From the NCBI RefSeq assembly GCF_021474405.1, contig NZ_JAKEIO010000020.1, positions 1 to 64,000 of the forward strand: a DNA stretch of 64,000 nucleotides, written 5' to 3'. How positions within the stretch are numbered: the stretch's first letter is position 1; each line of letters starts with the position of its first letter. This document shows positions 18,345 to 26,799 of this stretch, piece by piece. This DNA comes from [Streptosporangium] indianense. GTDB taxonomy: Bacteria > Actinomycetota > Actinomycetes > Streptomycetales > Streptomycetaceae. The translations under genes were made by a program, and so were the position numbers. A model generated the notes under the pieces. That model worked only from the letters and a program-made list of their open reading frames with translations, was not told where the DNA came from and searched no databases.

Positions 18345-18720
18345 GTGAAACGCAAGGTCGGCTACACATGGAAGCTGCGTGAGGTGATGGCCGCGCACGA
18401 CATCTTCACCACGACCGAACTTGTGCCGATGCTGCGCGATCGAGGCGTCGAGTTGCGCCTCGCAGATCCACCGCCTGGTCTCGGGCACCCCGGAACGGCT
18501 TTCCCTCCAAGTCCTGGCCGCGTTCCGCGACATCTTCGCCTGCACCCCGGCTGACCTGGTTGCGACATCGGCTGAGAACGCTGGAGTCCGCAAGACCGCG
18601 ACCGGTGACGTTCCGGCCCCGCCCTCGGCGGTCGCAAGCCCTCAGCCGCCGTCACCTAACAAGTGGCTCCGCGGGGAGGACGACTCGATCAACTTCGCAA
18701 CGAGTCCGAGCACCGGATGA
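18345..18720 (+). pseudogene. Frameshifted helix-turn-helix regulator
   Basis: GTG 18345 with GGAGG 6 nt upstream opens VKRKVGYTWKLREVMAAHDI, then TTELVPMLRDRGVEL. The next-frame translation continues the same protein type with ASQIHRLVSGTPERLSLQ and VLAAFRDIFACTPADLV. Together these form a small Xre-like HTH protein that in Streptomyces commonly accompanies integrase/transposon modules. A single indel near 18455-18460 breaks the frame. A 40-codon frame (18226-18348) ends over its start codon and may be the tail of a lost partner gene. Confidence 0.6.
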
Positions 18721-18867
18721 CCATGTGCACCCTCCGGCCACGAAGCCGCCGTGGTGGAGAGCTTCGCGCAGGGGGGATTCTCTTATTCGAGTTCGGCGTT
18801 TCGCAGGCGCAGAGCCTAATGTGGTTGGTGTATGCGGCGGTGGTCGCGCGCGTCTCCCGTTGCTCGG

Positions 18868-19251
18868 CTACGTGTTGCCAGCGCATCGTTTGGTCGGCCT
18901 TTTGAGGCGGGATATGTCCGCTGTCAGGGTGTCCGTCTGCGGGCGCGGCGCGTCTGGTGTGCGGAGCAGTCCGGTGATGATCTTCGCCAGGGGTGAGCGG
19001 TAGTAGGTGGCGCGCGAGATACCGGCTTCCGTGCACAGCGTGCAGGCAGACAGAGCGCCGCTGGTGTTCGGGGCTGCCGGGTACGCTCCGCTGGAAGGCG
19101 TGCACAACAGCCTGGTCGGTGCCCGGTCGCACGCTAATGCCAGCGTGTTCCAGGGCGTGCCGCAGCCGCAGTGCCGCTGGGTCATTCATGCGTCGGGGCC
19201 CCCGGTAGCGGTGAGCTCCGCAATGGCGTGGTCGAGGTCGTCGATGTGCAT
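18868..19251 (-). pseudogene. Degenerate transposon accessory gene (DUF6262-like?)
   Basis: On the minus strand a short tail ending HAIAELTATGGPDA stops at 19186, overlapping ATG 19189 of a second frame that begins MNDPAALRLRHALEHAGISV. A shifted frame then supplies EAGISRATYYRSPLAKI and further residues that resemble the helix-turn-helix part of accessory proteins in tyrosine-recombinase transposons. The tight stop-start overlap suggests a former operon. At least one frameshift makes it nonfunctional. Family assignment is tentative. Confidence 0.3.
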
Positions 19252-19400
19252 CGTCAACGCGACAGTCTGGAGGCGAGACAGCCCTGCCGAGGCGTCGAGC
19301 GGGTGCTGGGCCTGGACATGCGGTGACTGTGTCCTGCGCACCCTGTGCGGTACTGACCGGGTGCGAGCACGGGCCCGTTCGGAGCATGGGAGGGCGCGTC

Positions 19401-20834
19401 ATGTTTGCGCGCGGGGTGGAGCATCGTAGCGTCCCCCGCATGACCGCAAGCACACCTCACCAGCCTGCCTCCCTCACCCGCCGCACGGCCCTGACCGGGC
19501 TCGCCGCGGGGGCGGGCGCGCTCGCCGTCGGGAGCACCGCTCGTACCGCGGCCGCCGCGCCCACTGCGCCTTCGGCGGCGCCCAATCCGACGCCGGGAGC
19601 GATGCAGCTCTTCGCCGATCCCGGCTTCAACTTCGCCGGGCTGCTCGCATTGGGCGCCGCAGGCATGCGCGCCTCCGAGGTCGGCGAGGTGCTGACCGCG
19701 GTCAACGCCATCAACGCGGCGGGACTCTCCGAGCAGACCTACACCGACACCTTCCGGTCCTGGGGCGACCGGCTCTCCGCTCCCCCGGCCGTGGGCCGGG
19801 ACGGCCGCGGGACGCCGTCGCAGACCCGCCGTTTCCGCTCGCTGCGCGCGGCCCAGTACTACGGCCAGGCGCTGTTCTACGTCCTGGGCACCGACCAGCC
19901 CGGCGACGAGGAGGCGGTCTACGAGGAGGGACGCAGGGCCTGGGACACCTTCGCCCGGCTCTGCACGCCCGCCGCCATCACCGCCCGGGTCCCATGGCGC
20001 AGGACCCGGCTGCCGCTGTGGTTCTTCCGCCCGGACGGCCCCGCCGAGCGGCGCCCCACCGTCATCCTCACCAATGGCAGTGACGGGCAGAACGTGGACA
20101 TGTGGACCTACGGCGTGTCCGCAGCCCTCGACCGCGGCTGGAACGCCCTCGTCTACGACGGTCCCGGACAGGGGCAGCTGCTGTTCGTCGAGGAGATCCC
20201 TTTCACCACCCGCTGGGAGACGGTGGTCGCCCCGATCGTCGACTGGCTGCTGCGGCGCAAGGATGTGGACGGCCGACGGATCGCCCTCACCGGCCTCAGC
20301 ATGGGCGGCAATCTCGCCCCGCGCGCCGCCGCCTTCGAGCACCGGCTCGCCGCCTGTGTGGCGATGCCCGGATGCCTCAGCCCCTGGCTCGGGTTCGACG
20401 AGGCACTGCGTGACATCGTCACACCCGACAAGGAGGAGACCAACCGGGTCTGGAACGAGGAGGTCGTCCCGCAGCTGACCCCGCAGGAGGCCTTCAACGT
20501 CAAGAAGCGCTTCGAGGTGTTCGATCGGCAGGCGCTGCGCCAGGCACGCCAGGGCAAGGTCCTCACCGACCTCTGGACGCCGGCGCAGGTGGCCATGGGC
20601 CTCGACATCACCGGGATCGTCGGAAGGATCAAGGCCCCGACGCTCGTGCTGGACTACGACTTCGAGCAGTTCTACCCGGGCCAGCCGCGGGAGATGTACG
20701 ACCTGCTGCGCACGCGGCGCGACTACGTGAAACTGACGAAGGCCACCGGGGCACAGTTGCACTGCTCCCCGATGGCCCCTCAGCAGCACTGCGACGTTGT
20801 TTTCGACTGGCTCGCCGACGTGCTCCGGCGCTGA
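19401..20834 (+). CDS. Tat-exported alpha/beta hydrolase
   Basis: A 477-residue secreted serine hydrolase of unknown substrate. A Tat-type signal is present: SLTRRTALTGLAAGAGALAV, with cleavage likely after TAAAAP. The alpha/beta hydrolase core begins around residue 210 (RLPLWFFRPDG), with the oxyanion region ILTNGSDGQ, the strand NALVYDGPGQGQ, and the nucleophile elbow TGLSMGGN. An acid in LDYDFEQFYPG and a late His (QQHCDVV or QLHCS) can complete the triad. The N-terminal 130 residues form an all-helical cap-like part. ATG 19401 is preferred because GGGAGG lies 6 nt upstream; ATG 19440 is an alternative that still keeps the whole Tat signal. It resembles dipeptidyl aminopeptidase/acylaminoacyl-peptidase-like hydrolases. 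No operon partner. Confidence 0.82.
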   Translation: MFARGVEHRSVPRMTASTPHQPASLTRRTALTGLAAGAGALAVGSTARTAAAAPTAPSAAPNPTPGAMQLFADPGFNFAGLLALGAAGMRASEVGEVLTAVNAINAAGLSEQTYTDTFRSWGDRLSAPPAVGRDGRGTPSQTRRFRSLRAAQYYGQALFYVLGTDQPGDEEAVYEEGRRAWDTFARLCTPAAITARVPWRRTRLPLWFFRPDGPAERRPTVILTNGSDGQNVDMWTYGVSAALDRGWNALVYDGPGQGQLLFVEEIPFTTRWETVVAPIVDWLLRRKDVDGRRIALTGLSMGGNLAPRAAAFEHRLAACVAMPGCLSPWLGFDEALRDIVTPDKEETNRVWNEEVVPQLTPQEAFNVKKRFEVFDRQALRQARQGKVLTDLWTPAQVAMGLDITGIVGRIKAPTLVLDYDFEQFYPGQPREMYDLLRTRRDYVKLTKATGAQLHCSPMAPQQHCDVVFDWLADVLRR

Positions 20835-20848
20835 GTGCTCGGGTGTGC

Positions 20849-20876
20849 GCTCCTTGGAAAGTGACGTTCCAGGAGC
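20849..20876 (+). terminator. Stem-loop after hydrolase gene
   Basis: GCTCCTTGGAA (20849-20859) pairs with TTCCAGGAGC (20867-20876) with one bulged base, 15 nt after the hydrolase stop codon. Confidence 0.5.
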
Positions 20877-21150
20877 GGAGGGGGGTGACGCGAGGACGGA
20901 CCGCTGGCCAGTCGCCATACAAGCCTGGATGAGCGGTAGATCGCTTCCCTGCTCGAGGGGCACCTCTAGCAAGTCCTGGCATCCCAGGCCGGATCGACGA
21001 CGCCCTGGAGCTCGCGACCGCGGTCAACCGCGGGCCCTATGGCCGCCTTGGCCGTGGCCGGCGCCTGGGCCGCCGTCGAAGCACTGTTGACTCACCCCGG
21101 ACGACCCCAGGGGGAGCACGAGCGGTTCGGGAAGGCGGTCAGCCGATCGA
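20877..21150. other. Gene-poor stretch
   Basis: No reading frame with a plausible product. The stretch joins the hydrolase terminator to the decayed gene that follows. Confidence 0.5.
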
Positions 21151-21707
21151 ATGGCGGCCGTCATCGCCTGTTCGTGGCCCCCAGCCGATCTCACCGCCCT
21201 CGCGCACCGTCACAAGCCCAGCAGGAAGGACGACGTCGCTCGGGCAATCACGGCCTGCGCCACACCCCAAGAGCGCGCCCGCCCGGTCGCTGAGGCGCTG
21301 ATCGCGGGCGGCGCCTCGGCTCTGGACTTCACCGGGGCACCCACGAAGTACAGCGACCGGCCCGCAGCCCAACGCATGGCCGACCTGGTGACGGATCCCC
21401 GACCGGTGCTGGGCGACGTCGCAGAGGCCTTCCGGACCGCGCTGCGCCGGCTGTACGGCAGGCGGAGCATCATCCTGCACCGCGGCGCCACCCAGGGCGT
21501 GGCGTTGGAGGTCTCGCTGCGCACCGCCGCCCCGCTGGTCGGCACGGTTCGGACCGCATCGTGCACGCTGCGTACGCCGAAGACCTCGACCCACTCGACC
21601 TCGCGGCCCGGGCCCAAGTCGCCCTTCAACTCGTCAACGGCGAGACATGGCTTTCCGTTGTCGACCGCCTGAAACCCGCCTGGACGACCCGACGTCGTCG
21701 AGAGTAG
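21151..21707 (+). pseudogene. Frameshifted gene of unknown function
   Basis: From about 21151 one frame gives a protein-like sequence containing SRKDDVARAITACATPQERA, ALIAGGASALDFTGAPTKY and VLGDVAEAFRTALRRLYG. Around 21545-21555 it slips into Arg/Thr/Ser-rich nonsense, while the next frame continues sensibly with RIVHAAYAEDLDPLDLAARA and ends at 21707. The restored product would be about 185 residues, probably already lacking its N-terminus. I do not recognise the family. It is soluble, has no signal peptide and lies among other gene fragments. Confidence 0.45.
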
Positions 21708-21769
21708 GGCAGTAGCTCATGCGGATGGGCCGCCCTGCTCCTGCTGCATAACGGCAGCGTCCAGCGCCA

Positions 21770-21960
21770 GTGCCACGCCCGCAGGCGCTCCCTCAGTGCA
21801 CTTCGGTCCACACCACGGGTCTTGTTGGCATGGCAGCTGGGACACAACGCCAGCAGGGGTTGTCCTGGCTGCAGTGCGACAGGGCAGGACAGTGAGCAGA
21901 CAGTCCGGGTTCTCTCACCGGTCCTGGCTGCGCAGCAAGACCGCCTCGCGGGCGGCGCTG
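21770..21960 (-). pseudogene. HNH endonuclease fragment
   Basis: The minus strand encodes LLALCPSCHANKTRGVDRS and LRERLRAW, matching the second half of an HNH nuclease (Cys-x-x-Cys-His with N nearby). The first HNH half is not recoverable in the same frame; neighbouring frames give only low-complexity sequence. It is a decayed fragment, perhaps from a mobile element or toxin module. Confidence 0.35.
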
Positions 21961-22089
21961 CTGCGGACACGGCACTCTCCGGAAGTCAAGATCCGGTCCT
22001 GGTCACGGCCAGCCTGCTCCCCTGTCTCGGATCACCGACACAATTCGCGGTGTCGCACGCGCCAGGGCACCGTTTTGGCGCGCATCTCC

Positions 22090-22543
22090 CGACGCGCGAA
22101 GTGCTCCTCCTGCCGGAGGAGTTCGCCGGGTGCCGCGGGGCCCTTCACCCGGCCTCTCGGCTGCTGTACTTGAAGCGCTGGCCCATGGCGATCGTCGGCC
22201 CCTACCGACCAGACTGCCTCCTCGTGCCGTTGAAGGTGAACTCCTCGAGCAGGCGCTGGAACCAGAGGGTGACCTGGATCAGGTGACGAGACGTCCGTGT
22301 GGAATTCCTGCACGGTCTCCTCTTCGGGTCGAAGGCGTGCGCTTTGCCCGATACGGGATCGAGGGCGAGGCGCGCGTTGAGCAGCCAGCCAATAACCGGC
22401 CAGGCGTCCGCGCCCTCCGCAGCGTCCTCGAAGTCCTCGATGTGAGCGACGTGCTGCACGAGAGTTCGCCGCGTCGCCGACGACCCCGCGGGTGACAAGG
22501 AGACGCACAGCCAAAACTCCGAACTCCCCGGCAGCGCAGGCAC
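22090..22543 (-). pseudogene. Degenerate SUKH-like immunity gene
   Basis: Two minus-strand frames together spell one protein. Frame 1 gives HIEDFEDAAEGADAWPVIGW, LLNARLALDPVSGKAHAFDP and then, after slipping out and back, LIQVTLWFQRLLEEFTFNG. The other frame fills the gap with EEETVQEFHTDVSS and later EEAVWSVGADD. The pattern (internal GKxxAFDPE, then a helix that ends the domain) resembles SUKH-4 type immunity proteins. At least two frameshifts make it nonfunctional. This is tentative. Confidence 0.35.
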
Positions 22544-23038
22544 CTGGGACTCTCATGGGACTAAACGGTCACAGCGAAAGCGGAGGCTGGTCGACACTCT
22601 CAGCGGGTCGCGGAGCTGCCCCCGCCTCCCTGGGCTCGCCACCTGCCCCAGCCTCCCTCGACTCACCGCCCTCCTCATCACACACCGCCACGCCCAACGC
22701 CCTATTTGCCATCTCGCTGTTGCTCACTTTCGGGTGACAACCTGAGCCGCTGCGGGGTGGTGCACCCTGGCGAACAGACCCCACGCCTCAAGGCCCACAA
22801 GGGGTGCAGGTCCGCGGGGCGCGTCAACTTCGCACCCAGGGAAAATAAGTGGATGATACATCCGAGAGTCATAGAAAGTTGGACAACAGGTAACAGAGGC
22901 CATGTTTCCCCCTCGACTTCTCCACGGCATGGACAGAGTGTGTGTGCGGCCAGCCGGCCGCGACCGCACACGCACCAACGTCCCCGGTCAGCCCCTCGTG
23001 GTTGGGCCGGGGAGGGTGTCCGCACGTGAGGGGACCTG
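22544..23038. other. Upstream region of lamin-tail gene
   Basis: About 495 bp with no supported gene. Around 22840-22900 the base composition drops to AT-rich for this genome (a GGAAAATAAGTGGATGATAC patch followed by an AGTTGGACAACAGG patch), a likely place for the promoter of the gene at 23039. I cannot fix a -10 or -35 with confidence. Confidence 0.4.
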
Positions 23039-23545
23039 ATGTCCGCTTCCGCTTCTGCCACCGCGCGCCGTCTCGCCGCCGCAGCGCTCACCGCTGGCAC
23101 GCTCGTCTCGGTGGTGACGCTGCCGGCGTCCGCCGCCGACCACGCCCGCCACGAGCGGCCGAAGGTACAGATCTCGGCTGTCCAGTACAACTCCCCCGGC
23201 CCCGAAGACGGCTCCAACCGCTCCCTGAACCGCGAATGGGTGGAGATCACCAACACCGCCCGCCGCGCGGTCAACCTCGACGGCTGGACCCTTCGCAACG
23301 AGGACGGCCACACCTACACCTTCGACCACTACCGCTTGGACGGCCGCGCAACCGTCCGCATCCACACCGGCATCGGCCGCGACACCGACACCGACCTCTA
23401 CCAAGACCTCCGCCACTACGTCTGGGACAACCGCTCCGACACCGCCACCCTCCGCAACGACCGCGGACGCTTCATTGACGACGAGTCCTGGGGCCACCAC
23501 CGCCACGGCGGCGGTCACCACCACGGCGGTCGCCACCACCGCTGA
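23039..23545 (+). CDS. Secreted lamin-tail-domain protein
   Basis: A 168-residue exported protein with a single lamin tail domain (LTD). The signal peptide (about 1-33) ends in PASAAD. The LTD fold covers about 40-145, with VQISAVQYNSPG, EWVEITNTARRAVNLDGWTL, a GHTYTFDHYRL segment and YVWDNRSDTATLRN, the usual order of its Ig-like strands. The last 17 residues are almost only His, Gly and Arg (GHHRHGGGHHHGGRHH), a potential metal-binding tail. LTD proteins bind ligands at the cell surface or carry enzymes; no catalytic domain is attached here. GAGGGG sits 5-6 nt before ATG 23039. A strong terminator follows, so it is probably monocistronic. Confidence 0.85.
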   Translation: MSASASATARRLAAAALTAGTLVSVVTLPASAADHARHERPKVQISAVQYNSPGPEDGSNRSLNREWVEITNTARRAVNLDGWTLRNEDGHTYTFDHYRLDGRATVRIHTGIGRDTDTDLYQDLRHYVWDNRSDTATLRNDRGRFIDDESWGHHRHGGGHHHGGRHHR

Positions 23546-23626
23546 CCACCTGCTGCGTGCGTGACCGGTAACCGGCCCCCACGTGACGGCTGAGTTGCAC
23601 GGTCGTTGAGCAGCACAACTCCATAT

Positions 23627-23664
23627 GCCGGGCCCCGGGGATGCTGTTTCCCCCGGGGCCCGGC
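23627..23664 (+). terminator. Strong stem-loop after lamin-tail gene
   Basis: Perfect 14-bp GC-rich stem: GCCGGGCCCCGGGG at 23627-23640 and its complement at 23651-23664, with a 10-nt loop, 82 nt after the stop codon. Confidence 0.8.
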
Positions 23665-23687
23665 CCTGGCAGGGAGCCTGTGCCGCA

Positions 23688-24100
23688 TCACGTGCACGCT
23701 GTTCTGAGCACGTCATCGAATGAAAGCACCCGCACGCCCAGCCTCCGTAGCCGGTTCCCCACGGCTTCGAACGTGACAGGGGGAGGCGGAAGCAGTCCAG
23801 CCGTGACCGCGTAGATGACCACGTGTGAGCCCACCGCGCCCTTGGCTGAGGCCCCCGGGCCGCGCACACCATCCGCGCCGTCCAGGCCGACCCGCTCGAC
23901 AACTGCCCGGCGTCCACCTTCCGGACGTTGCCGAGCTGCGCACCCGGGGTGCGCTCGGAGGTGCCGCGGCGACGTCCCCGCACCGCGACGGATCCTCGGA
24001 GTCGACGACCGACCGCGCCGACGAGGAGTTGTCCGGCCCAGCGGCGACCTGACCCGCCGCGGGATCAGCGCGGGGCGGGCAGTCCCGCCCGGGAGGAGAC
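23688..24100. other. Gene remnant region
   Basis: No intact gene. One minus-strand frame ends at 23688 with a protein-like tail, VTFEAVGNRLRRLGVRVLSF then DDVLRTACT, which may be the C-terminus of a lost gene; its upstream part is not protein-like. I cannot assign it. Confidence 0.35.
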
Positions 24101-24214
24101 TCACCAGGGAGCCTCGGCTGCCGCCAATTGCGGCACGTACTTGTAGAGCGTCGCCCGCGAGACGCCCAGGACCTTGGTAATCGACGTGATCGTGTTCTCC
24201 GGATCGGTCAGCAG
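24101..24214 (-). pseudogene. Serine resolvase C-terminal HTH fragment
   Basis: The minus strand gives LLTDPENTITSITKVLGVSR, then ATLYKYVPQLAAAEAPW and a stop. This is the DNA-binding C-terminus of Tn3-type serine resolvases (the I-T-x-x-L-G-V-S-R-A-T-L-Y helix-turn-helix). The catalytic N-terminal domain is absent: upstream sequence switches directly into a Tn3 transposase fragment. Confidence 0.55.
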
Positions 24215-24402
24215 AGAACCGCGAACCGTCCGGCGTCTTCAGCGTCGCCACCAAGTCCCCGGGCAGTGCCCGCGAAGGTGGCGTGCAGCCGCACGTCCTT
24301 GACCATTCGCACCTCCGACACCTGCTTGGCCAGCACGCCCACGCCCGGCAACAGCACCCGGTTGCGGCGCAGCCAGCCCACCGCGTGGTGGAACAGCGCC
24401 TT
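24215..24402 (-). pseudogene. Tn3-family transposase fragment (DUF4158 part)
   Basis: Minus-strand residues ALFHHAVGWLRRNRVLLPGV and VLAKQVSEVR match the N-terminal DUF4158 domain of Tn3-family transposases. After a frameshift the continuation DLVATLKTPDGSRFS also fits. It is joined directly to the resolvase C-terminal fragment, a chimera that suggests deletion between two transposon genes. Confidence 0.5.
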
Positions 24403-24419
24403 CGGACCCTCGGTTTGCG

Positions 24420-24510
24420 TCGCCGCCGGCGCAAATCCGGTGGACTGCGATGAAGACCCCGATGGCCTGGTCGACCGTCGAGTGAGAGGTGACCGCATGG
24501 CTAGCCAGGC
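24420..24510 (-). pseudogene. ANTAR-domain fragment
   Basis: Minus-strand residues SHSTVDQAIGVFIAVHRI resemble the first helix of the RNA-binding ANTAR domain (S-R-x-x-I-D-x-A-x-G-V). Sequence on either side does not continue the domain. It is a remnant only. Confidence 0.35.
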
Positions 24511-24737
24511 GTTCTCCTGCCCCAAGTGAGTGAGGTATCGCCCCTCTCGTCAGGGAGGGGGCCGTGACATGCGGGCGGGCGTCACCACCAACTCCGTCGG
24601 GGACAGGGTCTCCCTCAATGCCTGCCTTCGGCTGCGGCGTCAAGACATGTGAACTTCACCGGCCGGCAGCATCGGCGCGTGAACACCGTCAGCCCAACGG
24701 CACGCCGATCACGGCCCACCGGGCCGCGCTGCCCGTC

Positions 24738-25268
24738 TCACAGCAGGCGGCCTGCCGGGTGGCCGCCGGGGTCATCGGCCAGCACGATCGCAGCCTTCAC
24801 CCGCTTGCCGACCGGCTCTCGGCGGATCTCGAAGCTGCGGCACACCGCCATCACGATCTCCAGTCCGTGCTGGCCCACCCGGCCCGTGTCCGCGACCTGA
24901 GGCACCGGCAAGGCCGGATCACTGTCCCACACACTGATCTCCACGGCACCGTCAACGACCTCCAGGTCCAGCAGACTCGGGCCCGGAGCGTACTTGTGGG
25001 CGTTGGTCACCAGCTCGCTGACCACCAGCTCCACCAGACCCATGGCCCGCTCCGACACCGGGATCCCGTGAACGGCCTGCACCTCGGTCATGAAACCGCG
25101 CGCGACATGCCGCGCCTCAGCGATCCGCTCCCCGCCCTCGAAAGCGACAGCGGACAGCACCGGACGGCCCGCCAGCGGCTGGTCCTCGTTTTCATGCACC
25201 ACCGGCACCACACCGTCACCCTCGTCCTGAGCAACCCGGCCAACGGCGCACGGATACCCACGAATCAC
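24738..25268 (-). CDS. Anti-sigma-type ATP-binding protein (RsbW-like)
   Basis: A protein of up to 176 residues with a GHKL/HATPase domain of the kind found in Streptomyces anti-sigma regulatory kinases. Visible are the N-box helix GLVELVVSELVTNAHKYAPG, the strand ISVWDSDPALP in place of the G1 box, and the G2 segment HGLEIVMAVC, then IRREPVGKRVKAAI. These proteins bind or phosphorylate anti-anti-sigma (STAS) partners in stress or developmental control. The true start may be one of the tandem GTG codons at 25199-25202, because residues before VHENEDQPL are not typical. A broken STAS fragment lies just upstream on the same strand, so its partner may have been lost. Confidence 0.7.
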   Translation of the reverse strand: MIRGYPCAVGRVAQDEGDGVVPVVHENEDQPLAGRPVLSAVAFEGGERIAEARHVARGFMTEVQAVHGIPVSERAMGLVELVVSELVTNAHKYAPGPSLLDLEVVDGAVEISVWDSDPALPVPQVADTGRVGQHGLEIVMAVCRSFEIRREPVGKRVKAAIVLADDPGGHPAGRLL

Positions 25269-25454
25269 AGCCGCACGCCATCTTCACGGACTGTCGACAG
25301 ATCCCCGCTACTGTCATGGCGGCATCATAAACTCCGTACGCATAGTGACAGATGCTGCGCTGACGGATCACTTCGAGCTCGGCCTCCGTCGAGTGGTGCT
25401 CCCGCTCCGAGACTCGCCCGCAGGCCGCGGCTGGCGGCTCACTCCCTTCGCAGT

Positions 25455-25532
25455 CGTCCGCGGCCCGGGGGCTGTCGTGCGGCGCAGAAGCGAGGAAGAC
25501 GTTGAGGCCGGTGACGTCCATGAAGGCCGTGG
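25455..25532 (-). pseudogene. STAS-domain fragment
   Basis: Minus-strand residues EATAFMDVTGLNVFLASAPH match the F-M-D-x-(S/T)-G-L phosphorylation-site region of anti-anti-sigma STAS domains. No N-terminal half exists in this frame and the sequence after it is not domain-like. It precedes the HATPase gene in the same direction, the usual order for such partner genes. Confidence 0.4.
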
Positions 25533-25541
25533 CTTCTTGCC

Positions 25542-25661
25542 CGTCACGATCGCCATCATGCGCTCGGCCACAGCAGGACGACTGTCCATCGCCTGCTTGA
25601 GCTGCTCGTTCTCTTCCCGAAGCCGAGCGGTCTGCTCAGCATCCGATTCCGCTGACGAGTT
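25542..25661 (-). pseudogene. ANTAR-protein N-terminal fragment
   Basis: Minus-strand residues SDAEQTARLREENEQLKQAM followed by DSRPAVAERMMAIVT match the coiled-coil N-terminus and first ANTAR helix of small Streptomyces ANTAR proteins. The frame then runs into sequence that in another frame encodes the STAS fragment, so two remnants are joined here. Confidence 0.4.
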
Positions 25662-25863
25662 GGACGCTGTCGACTGCGCGGGATAAGGGGCCGGTCAGGG
25701 TAATCGGCGTCTACGTGGGCGAAGGCGGCTTCGGCAGCGCAACGACGCGCCGACGCCTGGCACACCCCGGACTTCCGCACCACGTTCCCTAAAGTCATCC
25801 ACGCACAAATATGGGCAAATGCGGCACACGCCGGTGTGCCGGCCGTTGCAGGAAGGGCCCTGA

Positions 25864-26799
25864 ATGAGATTCCGGTTGCGCGGCCGCCGCGCATGTCTGA
25901 CCCTCACGGCCGCGCTGGCCGTGTTCTCCCTCGGCAGCGGGGCAGCTCCCACCAGCGCGCTGCCCGCACCTCCGCAGGGATGGCGTGTGGTGTGGGCCGA
26001 CGACTTCACCGGCCGCGCCGGCAGCCTTCCCGACGGCAGCCGGTGGATCATCGACCAAGGCACCCAGTACCCCGGCGGACCACCGCACTGGGGCACCGGC
26101 GAAGTCCAGACCTACACCGACGACCCCGCCAACCTCCGCCTGGACGGCCAGGGCCGCCTGCGCATCACACCACTGCGCGACCGTGCCGGCCGGTGGACCT
26201 CCGGCCGCATCGAGACCCGCCGCAGCGACTTCCAGCCACCGGACGGCGGCAAACAGCGCATTGAAGCCCGCATCCAACTGCCATCCGTGACCGGGTCCGC
26301 CGCCAAGGGATACTGGGCCGCCTTCTGGACACTGGGGGCCTCCTACCGCCAGGGCATCCCCGTACCGGAGGCCGGCGAGTTCGACATCATGGAGAACGCC
26401 AACGGCCTCAACCGCATCTGGGGCGCCCTGCACTGCGGCACACCAGGCGGTAAGCCATGCAACCAAGACACGGGCGTGGCCGCCGACACCGCCTGCACCA
26501 CCTCACCGTGCACCGGCAACTTCCACACCTACACCCTGGAATGGGACCGCAGCAGCCCCACCGAGTACCTGCGCTGGTACGTCGACGGCAGGCTTTTCCA
26601 CACCGTCAGCTCAACCCAGCTGGACCCGGCCGCCTGGAAGGCCGCCACCGGCCACGGCCACTTCATCCTGCTCAACCTCGCCATCGGCGGCAGCTTCCCC
26701 GACGCTCTCGCCGGCCACCACACCCCCACCGCAAGGACCCGGCCCGGCAGCCCCATGCTCGTCGACTTCGTAACCGTCCTCACCACCGCACCGCGCTGA
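25864..26799 (+). CDS. Secreted GH16 beta-glucanase
   Basis: A 311-residue exported glycoside hydrolase of family 16, the group of laminarinases and other endo-beta-1,3-glucanases. The signal peptide covers about residues 1-32. The domain starts GWRVVWADDFTG, continues with GEVQTYTDDPANLRLD, and contains the catalytic signature EFDIMEN with nucleophile Glu172, Asp174 and acid/base Glu177. The ending segment HFILLNLAIGGSFP is typical of bacterial GH16. Two Cys pairs lie in the GTPGGKPCNQD and TTSPCTG loops. There is no carbohydrate-binding module. GGAAGG lies 8 nt before ATG 25864. Laminarin or fungal wall glucan is the likely substrate; the exact linkage cannot be read. Confidence 0.9.
   Translation: MRFRLRGRRACLTLTAALAVFSLGSGAAPTSALPAPPQGWRVVWADDFTGRAGSLPDGSRWIIDQGTQYPGGPPHWGTGEVQTYTDDPANLRLDGQGRLRITPLRDRAGRWTSGRIETRRSDFQPPDGGKQRIEARIQLPSVTGSAAKGYWAAFWTLGASYRQGIPVPEAGEFDIMENANGLNRIWGALHCGTPGGKPCNQDTGVAADTACTTSPCTGNFHTYTLEWDRSSPTEYLRWYVDGRLFHTVSSTQLDPAAWKAATGHGHFILLNLAIGGSFPDALAGHHTPTARTRPGSPMLVDFVTVLTTAPR

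Noticed and set aside
21706..21780. tRNA-like start (AGGGCAGTAGCTCA) followed by a hairpin with GCATAAC
   Set aside because: The 5' part resembles an acceptor/D-arm, but the anticodon arm is displaced by about ten extra bases, no T-arm consensus (GTTCGAxxC) follows, and the acceptor 3' side does not pair. Not called as a tRNA; a decayed tRNA cannot be excluded.
25800..25863. Inverted hexamer GCACAC / GTGTGC just before the GH16 gene
   Set aside because: A 6-bp match with a 4-nt loop is expected by chance at this GC content; no second copy upstream of related genes.
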